Origin: Granulicella sp.
GTDB taxonomy: Bacteria; Acidobacteriota; Terriglobia; Terriglobales; Acidobacteriaceae
Reading direction: 5' to 3'
DNA: 46,579 nucleotides
NCBI GenBank assembly: GCA_025408425.1
Contig: JANXYX010000051.1
Location: forward strand, 1 to 46,579
The position numbers were made by a program, and so were the translations under genes. Within the stretch, counting starts at the first letter, position 1; the number at the start of each line of letters is the position of its first letter. The notes under the pieces are model-generated. The model did no database searches. It saw nothing but the letters and a program-made list of their open reading frames with translations, and had not been told where the DNA came from. Below, in pieces: positions 33,467-41,533 of this stretch.

Positions 33467-34696
33467 CTAACTTCTATCAACGGTGACATTCAAGTCCCGC
33501 TCTCTCACTCCGATCAGATAGAGCAAGCTGTCCAATCCCAGAAACGAGACCGCATGGTCGGCGGTTTGTCGTACGATGGGCTTTGCCCGGAAGGCGATGC
33601 CCATTCCGGCAATTCCAAGCATAGGCAGATCGTTTGCGCCGTCTCCTACCGCAACCACTTGCTCGAGCGAGATGTTCTCTTTCCGAGCAATCTGCCGCAG
33701 CAACTCAGCTTTTCGAGCGCCATCCACGATCTCTGTCCTAACTTGGCCACTGACTTCGCCGTCAACAATATCCAAATCATTGGCGAAGACGTAGTCGATT
33801 CCCAGGCGCTGCTGCAAATGTTGGGCGAAGAAGGTGAAGCCCCCCGACAGGATTGCCGTTTTGTAACCAAGCATCTTGAGCGTGCCAATCAACTGCTCCG
33901 CTCCCTCCACTAGCGGAATAGTGCCCAACAGTTCGTACACCCTCTGCTCAGGAAGCCCGCGCAACAACGCCACACGGCGCCGGAAACTCTCCTGAAATTC
34001 GATCTCACCGCGCATGGCTGATTCGGTAATTTCCACCACCTGATTGGCTACTCCCGCTATCTTCGCCAGTTCATCAATGACCTCGCCCTGAATTAGCGTG
34101 GAATCCATGTCGAAGACGAAAAGGCGACGATTGCGACGGAAGATGCTCTCGCGCTGGAAGGCAATGTCGATCCGCAAATCATGGGCAGTTGCAAGAAAAG
34201 CAGCACGCATGGAGGCTTCGGAAGTAGCATTTCCGCTCGCCCGCAGCTCCACACAGGCATTCGAATTGGAGGTATGCACTGCAAGCGATAACCGCCCGGA
34301 GAGCCGCTCGATGCGGTCCACGTTCAGGCCATGCTCAGCGATGATGGCGCTCACCTGGGCAAGATGGTTCGCGGAAATCGCCCGTCCGAGGATGGTGATG
34401 ATGAACCGGTCTTTCCCCTGAGAATAGATCCAATGCTTCAGCTCCGCCTTGGTGACGGGCTTGAAACTGACCTGCAACTGAAATTCCCTGGACTTTGCAA
34501 CCAGAGCGCTCTGAAGACGGAGCAAATTGTCGCCTAGCGGAATCTCGATCAGCAGGCCAAGGACAAGCGTTTCATGGACGACCGCCTGCCCGATATCGAG
34601 CACACAGGCGTCATAACCGGCCAAAATTGCAGTTAACACCGCAGTAAGCCCCGGTTGATTTGGGCCAGAAAAATGAATCAGGACTGTCTCGTTCAT
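33467..34696 (-). CDS. serB: Phosphoserine phosphatase SerB
   Basis: About 409 residues. The N-terminal half holds tandem ACT-like regulatory domains (IHFSGPNQPGLTAVLTAILA, ITILGRAISANHLAQVSAII). The C-terminal half is a HAD-family phosphatase with the nucleophile motif FVFDMDSTLI (Asp196, Asp198), motif II in ILSGGFTFFA, motif III lysine near DGARKAELLRQIA and motif IV VGDGANDLPML. It dephosphorylates O-phosphoserine in the last step of serine synthesis. ATG 34696 is preferred over 34714 because GGAAG lies upstream at an acceptable distance. It converges on the kinase/relic region and is the only clear core-metabolism gene in the window. Confidence 0.95.
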   Translation of the reverse strand: MNETVLIHFSGPNQPGLTAVLTAILAGYDACVLDIGQAVVHETLVLGLLIEIPLGDNLLRLQSALVAKSREFQLQVSFKPVTKAELKHWIYSQGKDRFIITILGRAISANHLAQVSAIIAEHGLNVDRIERLSGRLSLAVHTSNSNACVELRASGNATSEASMRAAFLATAHDLRIDIAFQRESIFRRNRRLFVFDMDSTLIQGEVIDELAKIAGVANQVVEITESAMRGEIEFQESFRRRVALLRGLPEQRVYELLGTIPLVEGAEQLIGTLKMLGYKTAILSGGFTFFAQHLQQRLGIDYVFANDLDIVDGEVSGQVRTEIVDGARKAELLRQIARKENISLEQVVAVGDGANDLPMLGIAGMGIAFRAKPIVRQTADHAVSFLGLDSLLYLIGVRERDLNVTVDRS

Positions 34697-35195
34697 GGGT
34701 AAGGAAGCTTCCATACTAGCCTAGCAGGTGAAACGTACATAGTTGAGAAACGAGCGATTCAGCCTTACCCAAACTTCGTTCGTTTAAAGCCGCTGGTCCT
34801 CCCAGGAGAGTGATAGGATTCGCGTCAGTCGATCAACGGACAATTCGACCGGCTGTCTACCTTCGAGGATGATCTCGGTGACACCCGAAAAGTCCCACCT
34901 CGGAAAATTCGATTCTCAATTGATTAGAACAGGGCTTGTCACAAACTGACATTGGATGGCCAGAGCCAGCTTGTGAGAAATGGTGTCGAGAATCCTTTTG
35001 GAACAGCCCTTGAAAACAACTTGGCTTTCCCGACAGGCCGTAAGTTCAGCCGGCTTCGCCGGGGCACATGGTGAGCAATCGCCTTAGCGATCATTGAGAT
35101 CACATCACTTCACACAAGCCGACTTAGCAACTTCGATCCATGCGGGTTACATAATCGACGTAATTGACCTCAGGACACAAGGCCACTGAAGAAAC
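34697..35195. other. 499-bp intergenic region without a recognised gene
   Basis: Between serB and the beta-galactosidase stop I see no frame of convincing length. The perfect short hairpin CCGGCTTCGCCGG lies at 35048-35060, about 140 bp past the galactosidase stop. It has no T-run on the minus strand, so a terminator role is uncertain. The serB promoter must be at the low-coordinate end. Confidence 0.5.
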
Positions 35196-37754
35196 TCATC
35201 GAAGTTCGGGCAATGTGCTTGCCGGTCTTGACTCAATAACGATCGAGGAAGCACTCAAACCGTGAGCATCCGCCGTCAATTTGATCTGGCCTGTCTTGCG
35301 GTTCGTCCGCAAGACAACGAGTACCCTCCCATGGAATAGGCTGATAGTGTCTCCTGAATTTGGATCCTGAGATGCTCCATCCCCGCTTCCAACCGCAGCA
35401 ATCGTCCCCGCCCCGCTGACGGCGAAATGCACTCTCGACTCACTGTTCATTTGCAGTCGGCCCTTCTCATCAACAGCCTCGACGGTGACAAACGCAAGAT
35501 CCTCTCCGTCCGCGGCGAGAACCGTTCGATCGGCTGTGAGCTTCAGCCGAACGGGATCCCCCGTCGTTTGCAAAATGCTCTCAGCTACAACTTTCCCTCC
35601 TCGAACGCCTTCCGCCCTGAGCGTACCGGGCGCGTAAGGAACTTCGAATTCGGCCTTGAAGGCTTGATCACGGCTAGTGGGCTTTTCTCCGATAAGTTTG
35701 TCGTCAAGAAAAAGGCGCACATGTTCAGCTCCGGAGTATACCTCGACCGTGAGTGGCTTTCCCTCCTGGCCTGGCCATGTCCAACTCGGCAAAGTGGGGT
35801 AAACGCTCCAACCGGCGGCGAGGATCTTCTTCCCCTCAGGTTCTGGCAAACGGACCGCGGCAAACACGCGATTCCCGCCATTCCAAAGAATGTCGCGGTA
35901 ATAGGACGAAGGCTTTCGGAAACCCGTCAGGTCCAGGTCGCCGCAATACGCAGCGTGCCATGGGAATCCGGGCGCAAGCGCGTTTGGCGGCTGTCCGTCC
36001 TGGAAGGCCGCCATTGGATTTTTTCCATCAGCACCCATCTTAGCCATATACACTCTCAAAAAGTCTTTCATCTGATGGAGTTGGTTAGCCTGCTTCGGCT
36101 CACCATAGCTCCAGGCACCGATGCCGGACTCTCCGAGGTAATCCATCGCCGTCCACACAAACTCACCCACGATATAGGGGTGGTCCTTGACAAGCTCCCA
36201 CTGCTCGAAAGCATCCGCAGGGAAAGACTCGGTCGTCATCATGATGCGACCTGGCACGCGGCGATGATCTTCCGCTTGATTTTGAGCCAGGTTATAGTTG
36301 TAGCCGCCAATATCTAACTGAGAAAACACTGCGTCAGGGTTGGGTCCGTAAGTCGCGCCGGGAAATGCTTCGGTAAGCGGCCTGGTCGAATCCAGCGAGC
36401 GCACACGAGCGGCAAGTTGTTTTGAAATTGGCGCGCCTTCCGCCGTCCATACCTCCGGGATCTCGTTGCCAATCCCCCAGATGATGACGGAAGGATGATT
36501 ACGATCCCGCTTCACCATCGCATCGATGTCTTGTTGCCACCAATCCTTGAAGAAGCTAGCGTAATCGAATCTGCGCTTACTGGTTGTCCAGACATCGAAT
36601 GGCTCATCAACAACAAGCAGACCCAAACGGTCGCAGGCATCGAGAAATGCGGGTGACGGCGGGTTGTGTGCGGTGCGCACGGCGTTGAAGCCTGCGGCCT
36701 TCAGCAGTTCCACCTTTCTCTGTTCGGCCCGATCGAATGCCGCTGCTCCAAGCGGCCCATTGTCGTGGTGAACACTGCCGCCTGCAAGCTTAATCGGTGC
36801 TCCGTTCAGAAGCAATCCCTTCTCGACAGACCAAGCAAGCGACCTAACACCGAACGGAGTCTCAACCTGGTCGATCACCTTTCCGTTCTTCACGATCTGC
36901 GTGATGGCGCGGTAGAGACGGGGAGTTTCTGGTGACCACAGAGCCGGCTTGTCGAGCGCAATCTCCTGCGTTGTTTCGGTCGGCTGGCCTGCTGGTACCG
37001 AGACCTCTCGCTCTGACTGGCGCGACTTTTTGCCCGACGGTCCCACGAGAACGGTCTTGACCGTAACTTCACCGGCTTCCGTTGTTTCGTTATGCAACTG
37101 GGTCCTGATCGTGACTATTGCCGATGCGGTAGATGCTTCGGACGTGCTGACGAAAACGCCCCAGGGAGCAACATGAATCGGCTCCATGACCACTACGCGA
37201 ACATGCCGATAGATGCCCGATCCGCTGTACCAACGGCTGTTTGGCTGCAAGGAGTTGTCAACTCGCACGGCCACAACATTCGTCGCAGAAAGATTTACCC
37301 GGGAAGTGATGTCGAAACGAAAGCTCGTATACGCATAGGGGTGACTGCCAAGCTTGTGGCCGTTCAGATAGAGAGTTGCGTCAGAAGAGACTCCGTCAAA
37401 CTCGAGACTTACCTGCTTACCTTTCCAGTTCGTTGGCGCCGTGAAAGTTTTTCGATACCAGCCGATTCCGGCAGGATAGTATCCGCCACCAGATCCGGTC
37501 GGGTTTTTCACATCAGGCGTTCCCTCAATGCTCCAGTCGTGCGGAACCGTGACCGTTCGCCAGGATTGATCGTTGAAATTGGGGGACTCGGCACCAGTGG
37601 GATCTCCAAGGAAAAACTTCCAGTTTTCATCCACGGAGAGAACCGTGCGGGGCTGCGACGTCGTCTTTGCGTGAAGGTGCAAAGCCGCCAGCACAAGGGT
37701 TGCAATCATCAGGGGCCGTGACGCTTTTGCGAATTGAGTGGCAAGTCTGTTCAT
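35196..37754 (-). CDS. Exported GH2 beta-galactosidase-like glycoside hydrolase
   Basis: 852 residues with a signal peptide (RPLMIATLVLAALHLHAKT). Domains in order: GH2 sugar-binding jelly roll (VPHDWSIEG, GIGWYRKTFTAP), immunoglobulin-like domain (200-300) and TIM barrel with VHHDNGPLGAAAF, NAVRTAHNPPSPAFLDACD, the acid/base in IIWGIGNEIPE (Glu431) and nucleophile in MMTTESFPAD (Glu509). A DUF4982-like domain (about 650-710) and a C-terminal invasin-like domain (VRLKLTADRTVLAADGEDLA) complete it. The architecture is typical of secreted GH2 enzymes acting on plant galactans, though beta-glucuronidase or related activities share it. ATG 37754 has AAGGAG 6 bp upstream. Confidence 0.94.
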   Translation of the reverse strand: MNRLATQFAKASRPLMIATLVLAALHLHAKTTSQPRTVLSVDENWKFFLGDPTGAESPNFNDQSWRTVTVPHDWSIEGTPDVKNPTGSGGGYYPAGIGWYRKTFTAPTNWKGKQVSLEFDGVSSDATLYLNGHKLGSHPYAYTSFRFDITSRVNLSATNVVAVRVDNSLQPNSRWYSGSGIYRHVRVVVMEPIHVAPWGVFVSTSEASTASAIVTIRTQLHNETTEAGEVTVKTVLVGPSGKKSRQSEREVSVPAGQPTETTQEIALDKPALWSPETPRLYRAITQIVKNGKVIDQVETPFGVRSLAWSVEKGLLLNGAPIKLAGGSVHHDNGPLGAAAFDRAEQRKVELLKAAGFNAVRTAHNPPSPAFLDACDRLGLLVVDEPFDVWTTSKRRFDYASFFKDWWQQDIDAMVKRDRNHPSVIIWGIGNEIPEVWTAEGAPISKQLAARVRSLDSTRPLTEAFPGATYGPNPDAVFSQLDIGGYNYNLAQNQAEDHRRVPGRIMMTTESFPADAFEQWELVKDHPYIVGEFVWTAMDYLGESGIGAWSYGEPKQANQLHQMKDFLRVYMAKMGADGKNPMAAFQDGQPPNALAPGFPWHAAYCGDLDLTGFRKPSSYYRDILWNGGNRVFAAVRLPEPEGKKILAAGWSVYPTLPSWTWPGQEGKPLTVEVYSGAEHVRLFLDDKLIGEKPTSRDQAFKAEFEVPYAPGTLRAEGVRGGKVVAESILQTTGDPVRLKLTADRTVLAADGEDLAFVTVEAVDEKGRLQMNSESRVHFAVSGAGTIAAVGSGDGASQDPNSGDTISLFHGRVLVVLRTNRKTGQIKLTADAHGLSASSIVIESRPASTLPELR

Positions 37755-38072
37755 ATCTAACTCCTTATGCTTTGAAAAGGTCGCGAGGGCACATACTTCA
37801 CCTCAGAGACTCAGGGCCGAGTTCCGGGGCAATGGTGATGGCGTAATTGGTCTCGTTGCCCTAGCGACCATTCCTTGCGAATCCAGCTTTCTTATCTCCT
37901 TGCTACAGCCGCAGCATCGCTAAAGGTAGCCCGGTCCGAGGTGGCAGAGGGACTTTGAGCGCTAATGCTGAATGGCAATGCGCCCATGCTTGCTGAAAGT
38001 GTCACCGCTACCAGCCTCGAAAAGTTACACCGGAAGAACTTCATTCTACGGACCTCAAACGTCTAGCTTTTC
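37755..38072. other. 318-bp intergenic region upstream of the galactosidase
   Basis: No gene found. It holds the galactosidase promoter region and, at 37993-38033, a repeated motif that may be a leftover insertion-sequence end. Confidence 0.45.
37993..38033. repeat. Possible IS21-family terminal remnant (repeated GAAAGTGTCACCG-like motif)
   Basis: CTGAAAGTGTCACCG at 37993-38007 is followed by TCGAAAAGTTACACCGG at 38017-38033, two versions of GAAA(A)GT.(T)CACCG in the same orientation. Multiple short end repeats of this general form are typical of IS21-family termini. No transposase or opposite end is present, so the call is tentative. Confidence 0.3.
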
Positions 38073-38447
38073 TTACTTCACTGTGGTGGCAGTGAAGTCG
38101 CCGTCAACACCAAACTGCTCCACGCTCACACTTCCCGCGATCTTTCCTGCCGCTGAATCCAACGTCCCGCTGAACTTCACGGTGAGAGGACTGCCGTTGT
38201 ACTCGGAGTCGTACGACCAGGTGATTTTCGTCCCGTCGACTTTCCCAGTGGCCTTTGAACTGCCTTGGTCGGTGGAGCAGCTCCCGGTCAAGTCATTGTC
38301 CTTCTGGGTAAACGTGCATTCGCTATCGCTATCATTGCCGGCGATGCTGCTGTGAACCTTCCATTTGCCGGTGAGGGGTGCGTTGTCAGCAGCGAGTGCA
38401 GTAACGGTCGCAAACGCCAGCAGAGCCGATAGAAGCAGAGTTTTCAT
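38073..38447 (-). CDS. Small secreted protein of unknown function
   Basis: 124 residues. The signal peptide MKTLLLSALLAFATVTALA is followed by an about 100-residue beta-rich domain: LTGKWKVHSSIAGNDSDSEC, then TFTQKDNDLTGSCSTD and SAAGKIAGSVSVEQFGVDGD. The two cysteines (in SECTF and GSCST) could form a disulphide. The pattern of short strands with GKW at the start looks lipocalin-like, but I do not recognise the family. ATG 38447 has AAGGA upstream, so it is preferred over 38477. A strong promoter with two palindromic operators precedes it, divergent from the tetR-type gene, so it is very likely repressed by that regulator. Confidence 0.8.
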   Translation of the reverse strand: MKTLLLSALLAFATVTALAADNAPLTGKWKVHSSIAGNDSDSECTFTQKDNDLTGSCSTDQGSSKATGKVDGTKITWSYDSEYNGSPLTVKFSGTLDSAAGKIAGSVSVEQFGVDGDFTATTVK

Positions 38448-38471
38448 CTTATCGTCCTTTAGGGATAGAAT

Positions 38472-38486
38472 TGGCACTCAGTGCCA
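38472..38486 (-). promoter_or_regulatory. TetR-type operator O1 (TGGCACTCAGTGCCA)
   Basis: A perfect 6-3-6 palindrome just downstream of the -10 box of the small secreted protein gene, near its expected transcription start. The same GGCAC-N3-GTGCC plan recurs at 38504-38516 and, imperfectly, at 38669-38683 before the regulator gene. Confidence 0.75.
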
Positions 38487-38494
38487 TTTTGCGC

Positions 38495-38524
38495 AGTATA
38501 TGCGGCACAGAGTGCCATCGTCAA
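38495..38524 (-). promoter_or_regulatory. Sigma-70-type promoter of the small secreted protein gene
   Basis: On the minus strand a -35 box TTGACG (38524-38519) and a -10 box TATACT (38500-38495) are separated by 18 bp. Operator O2 occupies the spacer and operator O1 follows the -10 box, so bound repressor would block polymerase. Confidence 0.75.
38504..38516 (-). promoter_or_regulatory. TetR-type operator O2 (GGCACAGAGTGCC)
   Basis: A perfect 5-3-5 palindrome lying entirely within the promoter spacer. Its centre is 31 bp (about three helical turns) from that of O1, so two repressor dimers could bind the same DNA face. Confidence 0.75.
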
Positions 38525-38668
38525 CATCCCATGCTGGATCGCTGCTTGCCACAATGGGATGCAGGCTGTCCGCCCATTTGAAGTGCAAGCTGTGGCATAT
38601 TTACTTTGGCTGACGCGAATCTCACGACACGTCGGAACTTTAGCGTATCCTCGCGAATCCCATTAACG

Positions 38669-38694
38669 TGGCACGTAGTGCTATGTATGGCACT
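38669..38694 (+). promoter_or_regulatory. Operator O3 and half-site before the TetR-type gene
   Basis: TGGCACGTAGTGCTA (38669-38683) is the same palindrome with one arm mismatch, and a lone TGGCACT half-site follows at 38688-38694. They lie 30-55 bp before the regulator start, which suggests autoregulation. Confidence 0.6.
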
Positions 38695-38723
38695 GATTGG
38701 GCTATATTGGAGGGGGAGTGATC

Positions 38724-39434
38724 GTGACCAAAGACAACCTTCAAGTCCGCAAACAGCAACTGGTACACAACGCGATCTTTGACGCCGCAATAGAATTGTT
38801 CGCAGCGAAGGGCTTCGATGAAACAACAGTCGAAGACGTGGCCCGTGCCGCGGGCGTTTCGCGCCGTTCATTCTTCCGCTATTTTGCAAGCAAGGATGAT
38901 TTGTTGGCGCAGAACGTCGTGCATTACGGAGTTGCTCTCAGCGAGGCCATCACAGCCTGTCCTCCAACATTCACGTCTCTCGAAATCGTGCAAGAGACGG
39001 TCCTGTCTGTCGGGAAGCAGTCCGTCGCACATCCACACACGCGTCGGGTCATCGAAATCGCTGAAAACAGTGCCTCGGCAAGGCAGGCGCACCTGTCGCG
39101 CTGGATTGAAGTTGAAGACAGCGTCGCTAAGGCGTTTGCCGGACGTCTCAGGAGCGCATCAAAAGATGGCCTGAGAGCGCGCTTGTTGGCAAGCCTTACC
39201 TTATCGGTGATGAACGTCGCAATCAGCGCGTGGTTTCGTGGCGAATACAAGGATTTCTCCACGGCGGCGAAGCATGTGTTTTCAAATCTCACCCGTATCT
39301 TGAGTGAACAGGCAAGCTCAAGCCAATCCAGAGCGAGTGCCGCGACTGGACGGGAGCCGTCCGGTACATCTGGTCGGCGAAGATCAGCCAAAGTGAAGCA
39401 GTTGAAACAGCCCGAATCCTCCCACGGCCATTGA
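38724..39434 (+). CDS. TetR/AcrR-family transcriptional repressor
   Basis: About 236 residues. The N-terminal helix-turn-helix is canonical (FAAKGFDETTVEDVARAAGV, then SRRSFFRYFASKDDLL), followed by a helical ligand-binding domain. The C-terminal ~40 residues are a basic, low-complexity tail. GTG 38724 is favoured by GGAGGGGGAG 6-10 bp upstream; GTG 38718 and TTG 38697 are alternatives. Palindromic sites GGCAC-N3-GTGCC lie before this gene and in the divergent promoter, so it most likely represses both. The CE15-like esterase gene starts 11 bp after its stop and is probably cotranscribed, so the esterase would share its control. Confidence 0.92.
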   Translation: MTKDNLQVRKQQLVHNAIFDAAIELFAAKGFDETTVEDVARAAGVSRRSFFRYFASKDDLLAQNVVHYGVALSEAITACPPTFTSLEIVQETVLSVGKQSVAHPHTRRVIEIAENSASARQAHLSRWIEVEDSVAKAFAGRLRSASKDGLRARLLASLTLSVMNVAISAWFRGEYKDFSTAAKHVFSNLTRILSEQASSSQSRASAATGREPSGTSGRRRSAKVKQLKQPESSHGH

Positions 39435-39445
39435 GGCAATTTCCC

Positions 39446-40762
39446 ATGATCCTCAGAGAAACGCTCTTGGCGTTCTTTCTTATAAGCCCCACGCTGACAC
39501 TGCAGGCACAGACGCCGCCCCCGACGCCGAATCCTTCCCCTGATGTCGTAGCTGGCATTCCCGTCAACTACGACGAGGCGAAGGTCGGAACCTACGTTTT
39601 GCCCGACCCTCTGAAGCTTAACAATGGAAAGCCCGTCCGCGACGCCCGGACCTGGTACTCCAAACGCCGTCCGGAGATCGTCGAGATGTTCGAGACCCAG
39701 CAATATGGTCGAGCGCCGGGGAGACCTCCGGATGAGAGCTTCGAAATCGTCGACAAGGGAACGCTGGCTCTCAACGGCAAAGCGATTCGCAAACAGGTCA
39801 CTATCTATCTGACCAACGACAAGACCGGCCCGTCGATCGATCTGCTCATCTATCTCCCCGCCGCAGCCAGCAAGCCGGTGCCGATGTTTTTTAGTATCAA
39901 TTTTGGTGTCGTGCAGAACGCGGTAGATGATCCCGGCATCAAACCCGAGACCGCCTGGGACCCCAAGACCAATACCCGGACAACGCCGCCGGCGGGCCGT
40001 GGATTCGGCCGCATCGACGCCGAGGACCTGCTCGATGCTGGCTTTGGTGTGGCGACCTATTACTACGGCGACATCGATCCCGACTATCTTGCCGGGTTTC
40101 CCAATGGCATTCGCGCTCGCTACCTGAAGCCGGGACAGACGGATCGGGCGGCGGATGACTGGGGCTCAATCGCGGCCTGGGCTTGGGGCATGAGCCGTGT
40201 CGAGGACTACTTCGAAACCGACAAGAGCATCGATGCAAAGCGCGTCGCTATCCACGGCGTCTCCCGCCTGGGAAAGACCGTTATGTGGGCCGGAGCGCAC
40301 GACCAGCGCTTCGCTGCCGTGATCGCAAGCTGTTCGGGCGAGGGTGGCGCTGCTCTCAGTCATCGTAACTACGGCGAGACGATTGCACACCTCACCGCTC
40401 CCACCCGGTATCCCTATCAGTTTGCGGAAAACTACGCGAAGTACGGCGGCTTCCCCGATAAGGCCCCCATGGACGCCAATCTCCTGATAGCACTGATCGC
40501 TCCCCGCCCCCTGCTCCTACAGACGGGCAGTAGCGACTACTGGTCGGATCCCAAAGGTGAATTTCTGGCTGCGGTCGCCGCTGGCCCGGTCTATAAGCTA
40601 CTCGGCAAAGAAGATTTGGGCACCGATGTCTGGCCCGGTGCCAAGCAGCCCATCTTCCATAGCCTCAGCTATTACATGCACGAGGGCGGCCACGGCATGG
40701 TGCCTTCGGACTGGGGCATCTACATCGAGTTTCTCAAGAAGACCCTCCATCCGGAGCAGTGA
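39446..40762 (+). CDS. Secreted CE15-like glucuronoyl esterase / acetylxylan esterase-type hydrolase
   Basis: About 438 residues with a signal peptide (MILRETLLAFFLISPTLTLQAQ) and a proline-rich linker. The alpha/beta hydrolase domain shows CE15 features: INFGVVQNAVDD, the nucleophile motif HGVSRLGKT (Ser273, the family's G-x-S-R-x-G-K), SCSGEGGAALSHRNYGETI, LIALIAPRPLLLQTGSSDYW and the catalytic histidine in YMHEGGHGMVPSDW. CE15 enzymes cut the ester between lignin alcohols and the 4-O-methyl-glucuronate of xylan. ATG 39446 has GAGG upstream and follows the TetR-type stop by 11 bp. A fragment of an AldA gene begins 3 bp after its stop codon. Confidence 0.9.
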   Translation: MILRETLLAFFLISPTLTLQAQTPPPTPNPSPDVVAGIPVNYDEAKVGTYVLPDPLKLNNGKPVRDARTWYSKRRPEIVEMFETQQYGRAPGRPPDESFEIVDKGTLALNGKAIRKQVTIYLTNDKTGPSIDLLIYLPAAASKPVPMFFSINFGVVQNAVDDPGIKPETAWDPKTNTRTTPPAGRGFGRIDAEDLLDAGFGVATYYYGDIDPDYLAGFPNGIRARYLKPGQTDRAADDWGSIAAWAWGMSRVEDYFETDKSIDAKRVAIHGVSRLGKTVMWAGAHDQRFAAVIASCSGEGGAALSHRNYGETIAHLTAPTRYPYQFAENYAKYGGFPDKAPMDANLLIALIAPRPLLLQTGSSDYWSDPKGEFLAAVAAGPVYKLLGKEDLGTDVWPGAKQPIFHSLSYYMHEGGHGMVPSDWGIYIEFLKKTLHPEQ

Positions 40763-40765
40763 TGG

Positions 40766-40834
40766 CAAGTAGAATTCGCCGACTTTGAGGAAGCGATTGC
40801 CTGCGCCAACGACTGCGAATATCGGCTGACCTCC
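40766..40834 (+). pseudogene. AldA (aldehyde dehydrogenase) internal fragment
   Basis: Twenty-three codons directly after the esterase stop encode VEFADFEEAIACANDC followed by EYRLTS, then TAG. The intact AldA at 26648-28084 reads VEFDELDEAIACANDS then EYGLTS at residues about 392-413. The DNA is also close: GAAGCGATTGCCTG and GCCAACGAC are shared, with few differences across about 45 bases. The fragment is therefore a recent relic of an aldA gene, either of this copy or a paralogue, with both flanks deleted. Confidence 0.8.
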
Positions 40835-40929
40835 TAGGGCGGTCTTTGTTAGGCGAGTTGCGTTCGCTCACGAGAAGTGAAGTACCAACTCCAAGGTAGC
40901 GGCAAGTCGGCTGTTCGGCAGCGATATGC

Positions 40930-41529
40930 CTAGACGTCCGGCACCGGCGGGCAGCCCGGGAAGTCGCTAACAAATGTGTTGCCGATGTAGCCCAGATACT
41001 CGATGCCGATCTTACTCGTAAAGAAACCGTCTGCCGTAAGGTTGCGCAGGAATGTGAAGAACGCCACCCCGGGACTGAGAGTTGGATCCAGCAACTCATT
41101 CTTGCGATAGGCAATGTCGTCGAGTATCGCCTTCTGATGTTGCGGTGCGCATTCGAGGTATTCCTTGCCATACCGAATCAAGCATGTCGAGTGGAGCCAA
41201 GTCAGCCCACCGCCAAGTTTCAACTGGTAGTCCGGATTCTCGCTCGTGAGCAGATCGATGAATTCCGGAGCACCGGCTTCGATGGCTCCGCCGGAGTCCG
41301 CATCTTCAGGCAGTATCGCTTCACAGAGCATCTGTAGGGTTTTGTACTGTTGGGGAGAGAAGAATTTGGGAGTGTAGCCACCGCTCCTGGGATCCGCCCT
41401 TTCCACTTCTATCATGTGATGGGCATACTCGGCGGCTTCGAGCGGGATAACCTGCAACACCGAACCCGCCACGACGCCCATGCCCAAGGACTTCAATACG
41501 TTGCGCCTTGATACGAAATTTGCGGACAT
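40930..41529 (-). CDS. Gluconate 2-dehydrogenase subunit 3-like protein, Tat-exported
   Basis: 199 residues with a twin-arginine leader (SRRNVLKSLGMGVVAGSV) and the subunit-3 domain: FFSPQQYKTLQMLCEAILPE, then DADSGGAIEAGAPEFIDLL, and AFFTFLRNLTADGFFTSKIG with the family's aromatic-rich C-terminal GIEYLGYIGNTFV. The family is the small partner of GMC-type membrane dehydrogenases. It starts 4 bp after the GMC stop, so the two are coupled. The GMC protein lacks its own signal, so this subunit probably carries it through the Tat pore. No cytochrome subunit is nearby. Confidence 0.93.
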   Translation of the reverse strand: MSANFVSRRNVLKSLGMGVVAGSVLQVIPLEAAEYAHHMIEVERADPRSGGYTPKFFSPQQYKTLQMLCEAILPEDADSGGAIEAGAPEFIDLLTSENPDYQLKLGGGLTWLHSTCLIRYGKEYLECAPQHQKAILDDIAYRKNELLDPTLSPGVAFFTFLRNLTADGFFTSKIGIEYLGYIGNTFVSDFPGCPPVPDV

Positions 41530-41533
41530 AGTG

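Noticed and set aside
35048..35060. Hairpin CCGGCTTCGCCGG as intrinsic terminator
   Set aside because: No following T-run and it lies about 140 bp past the nearest stop codon.
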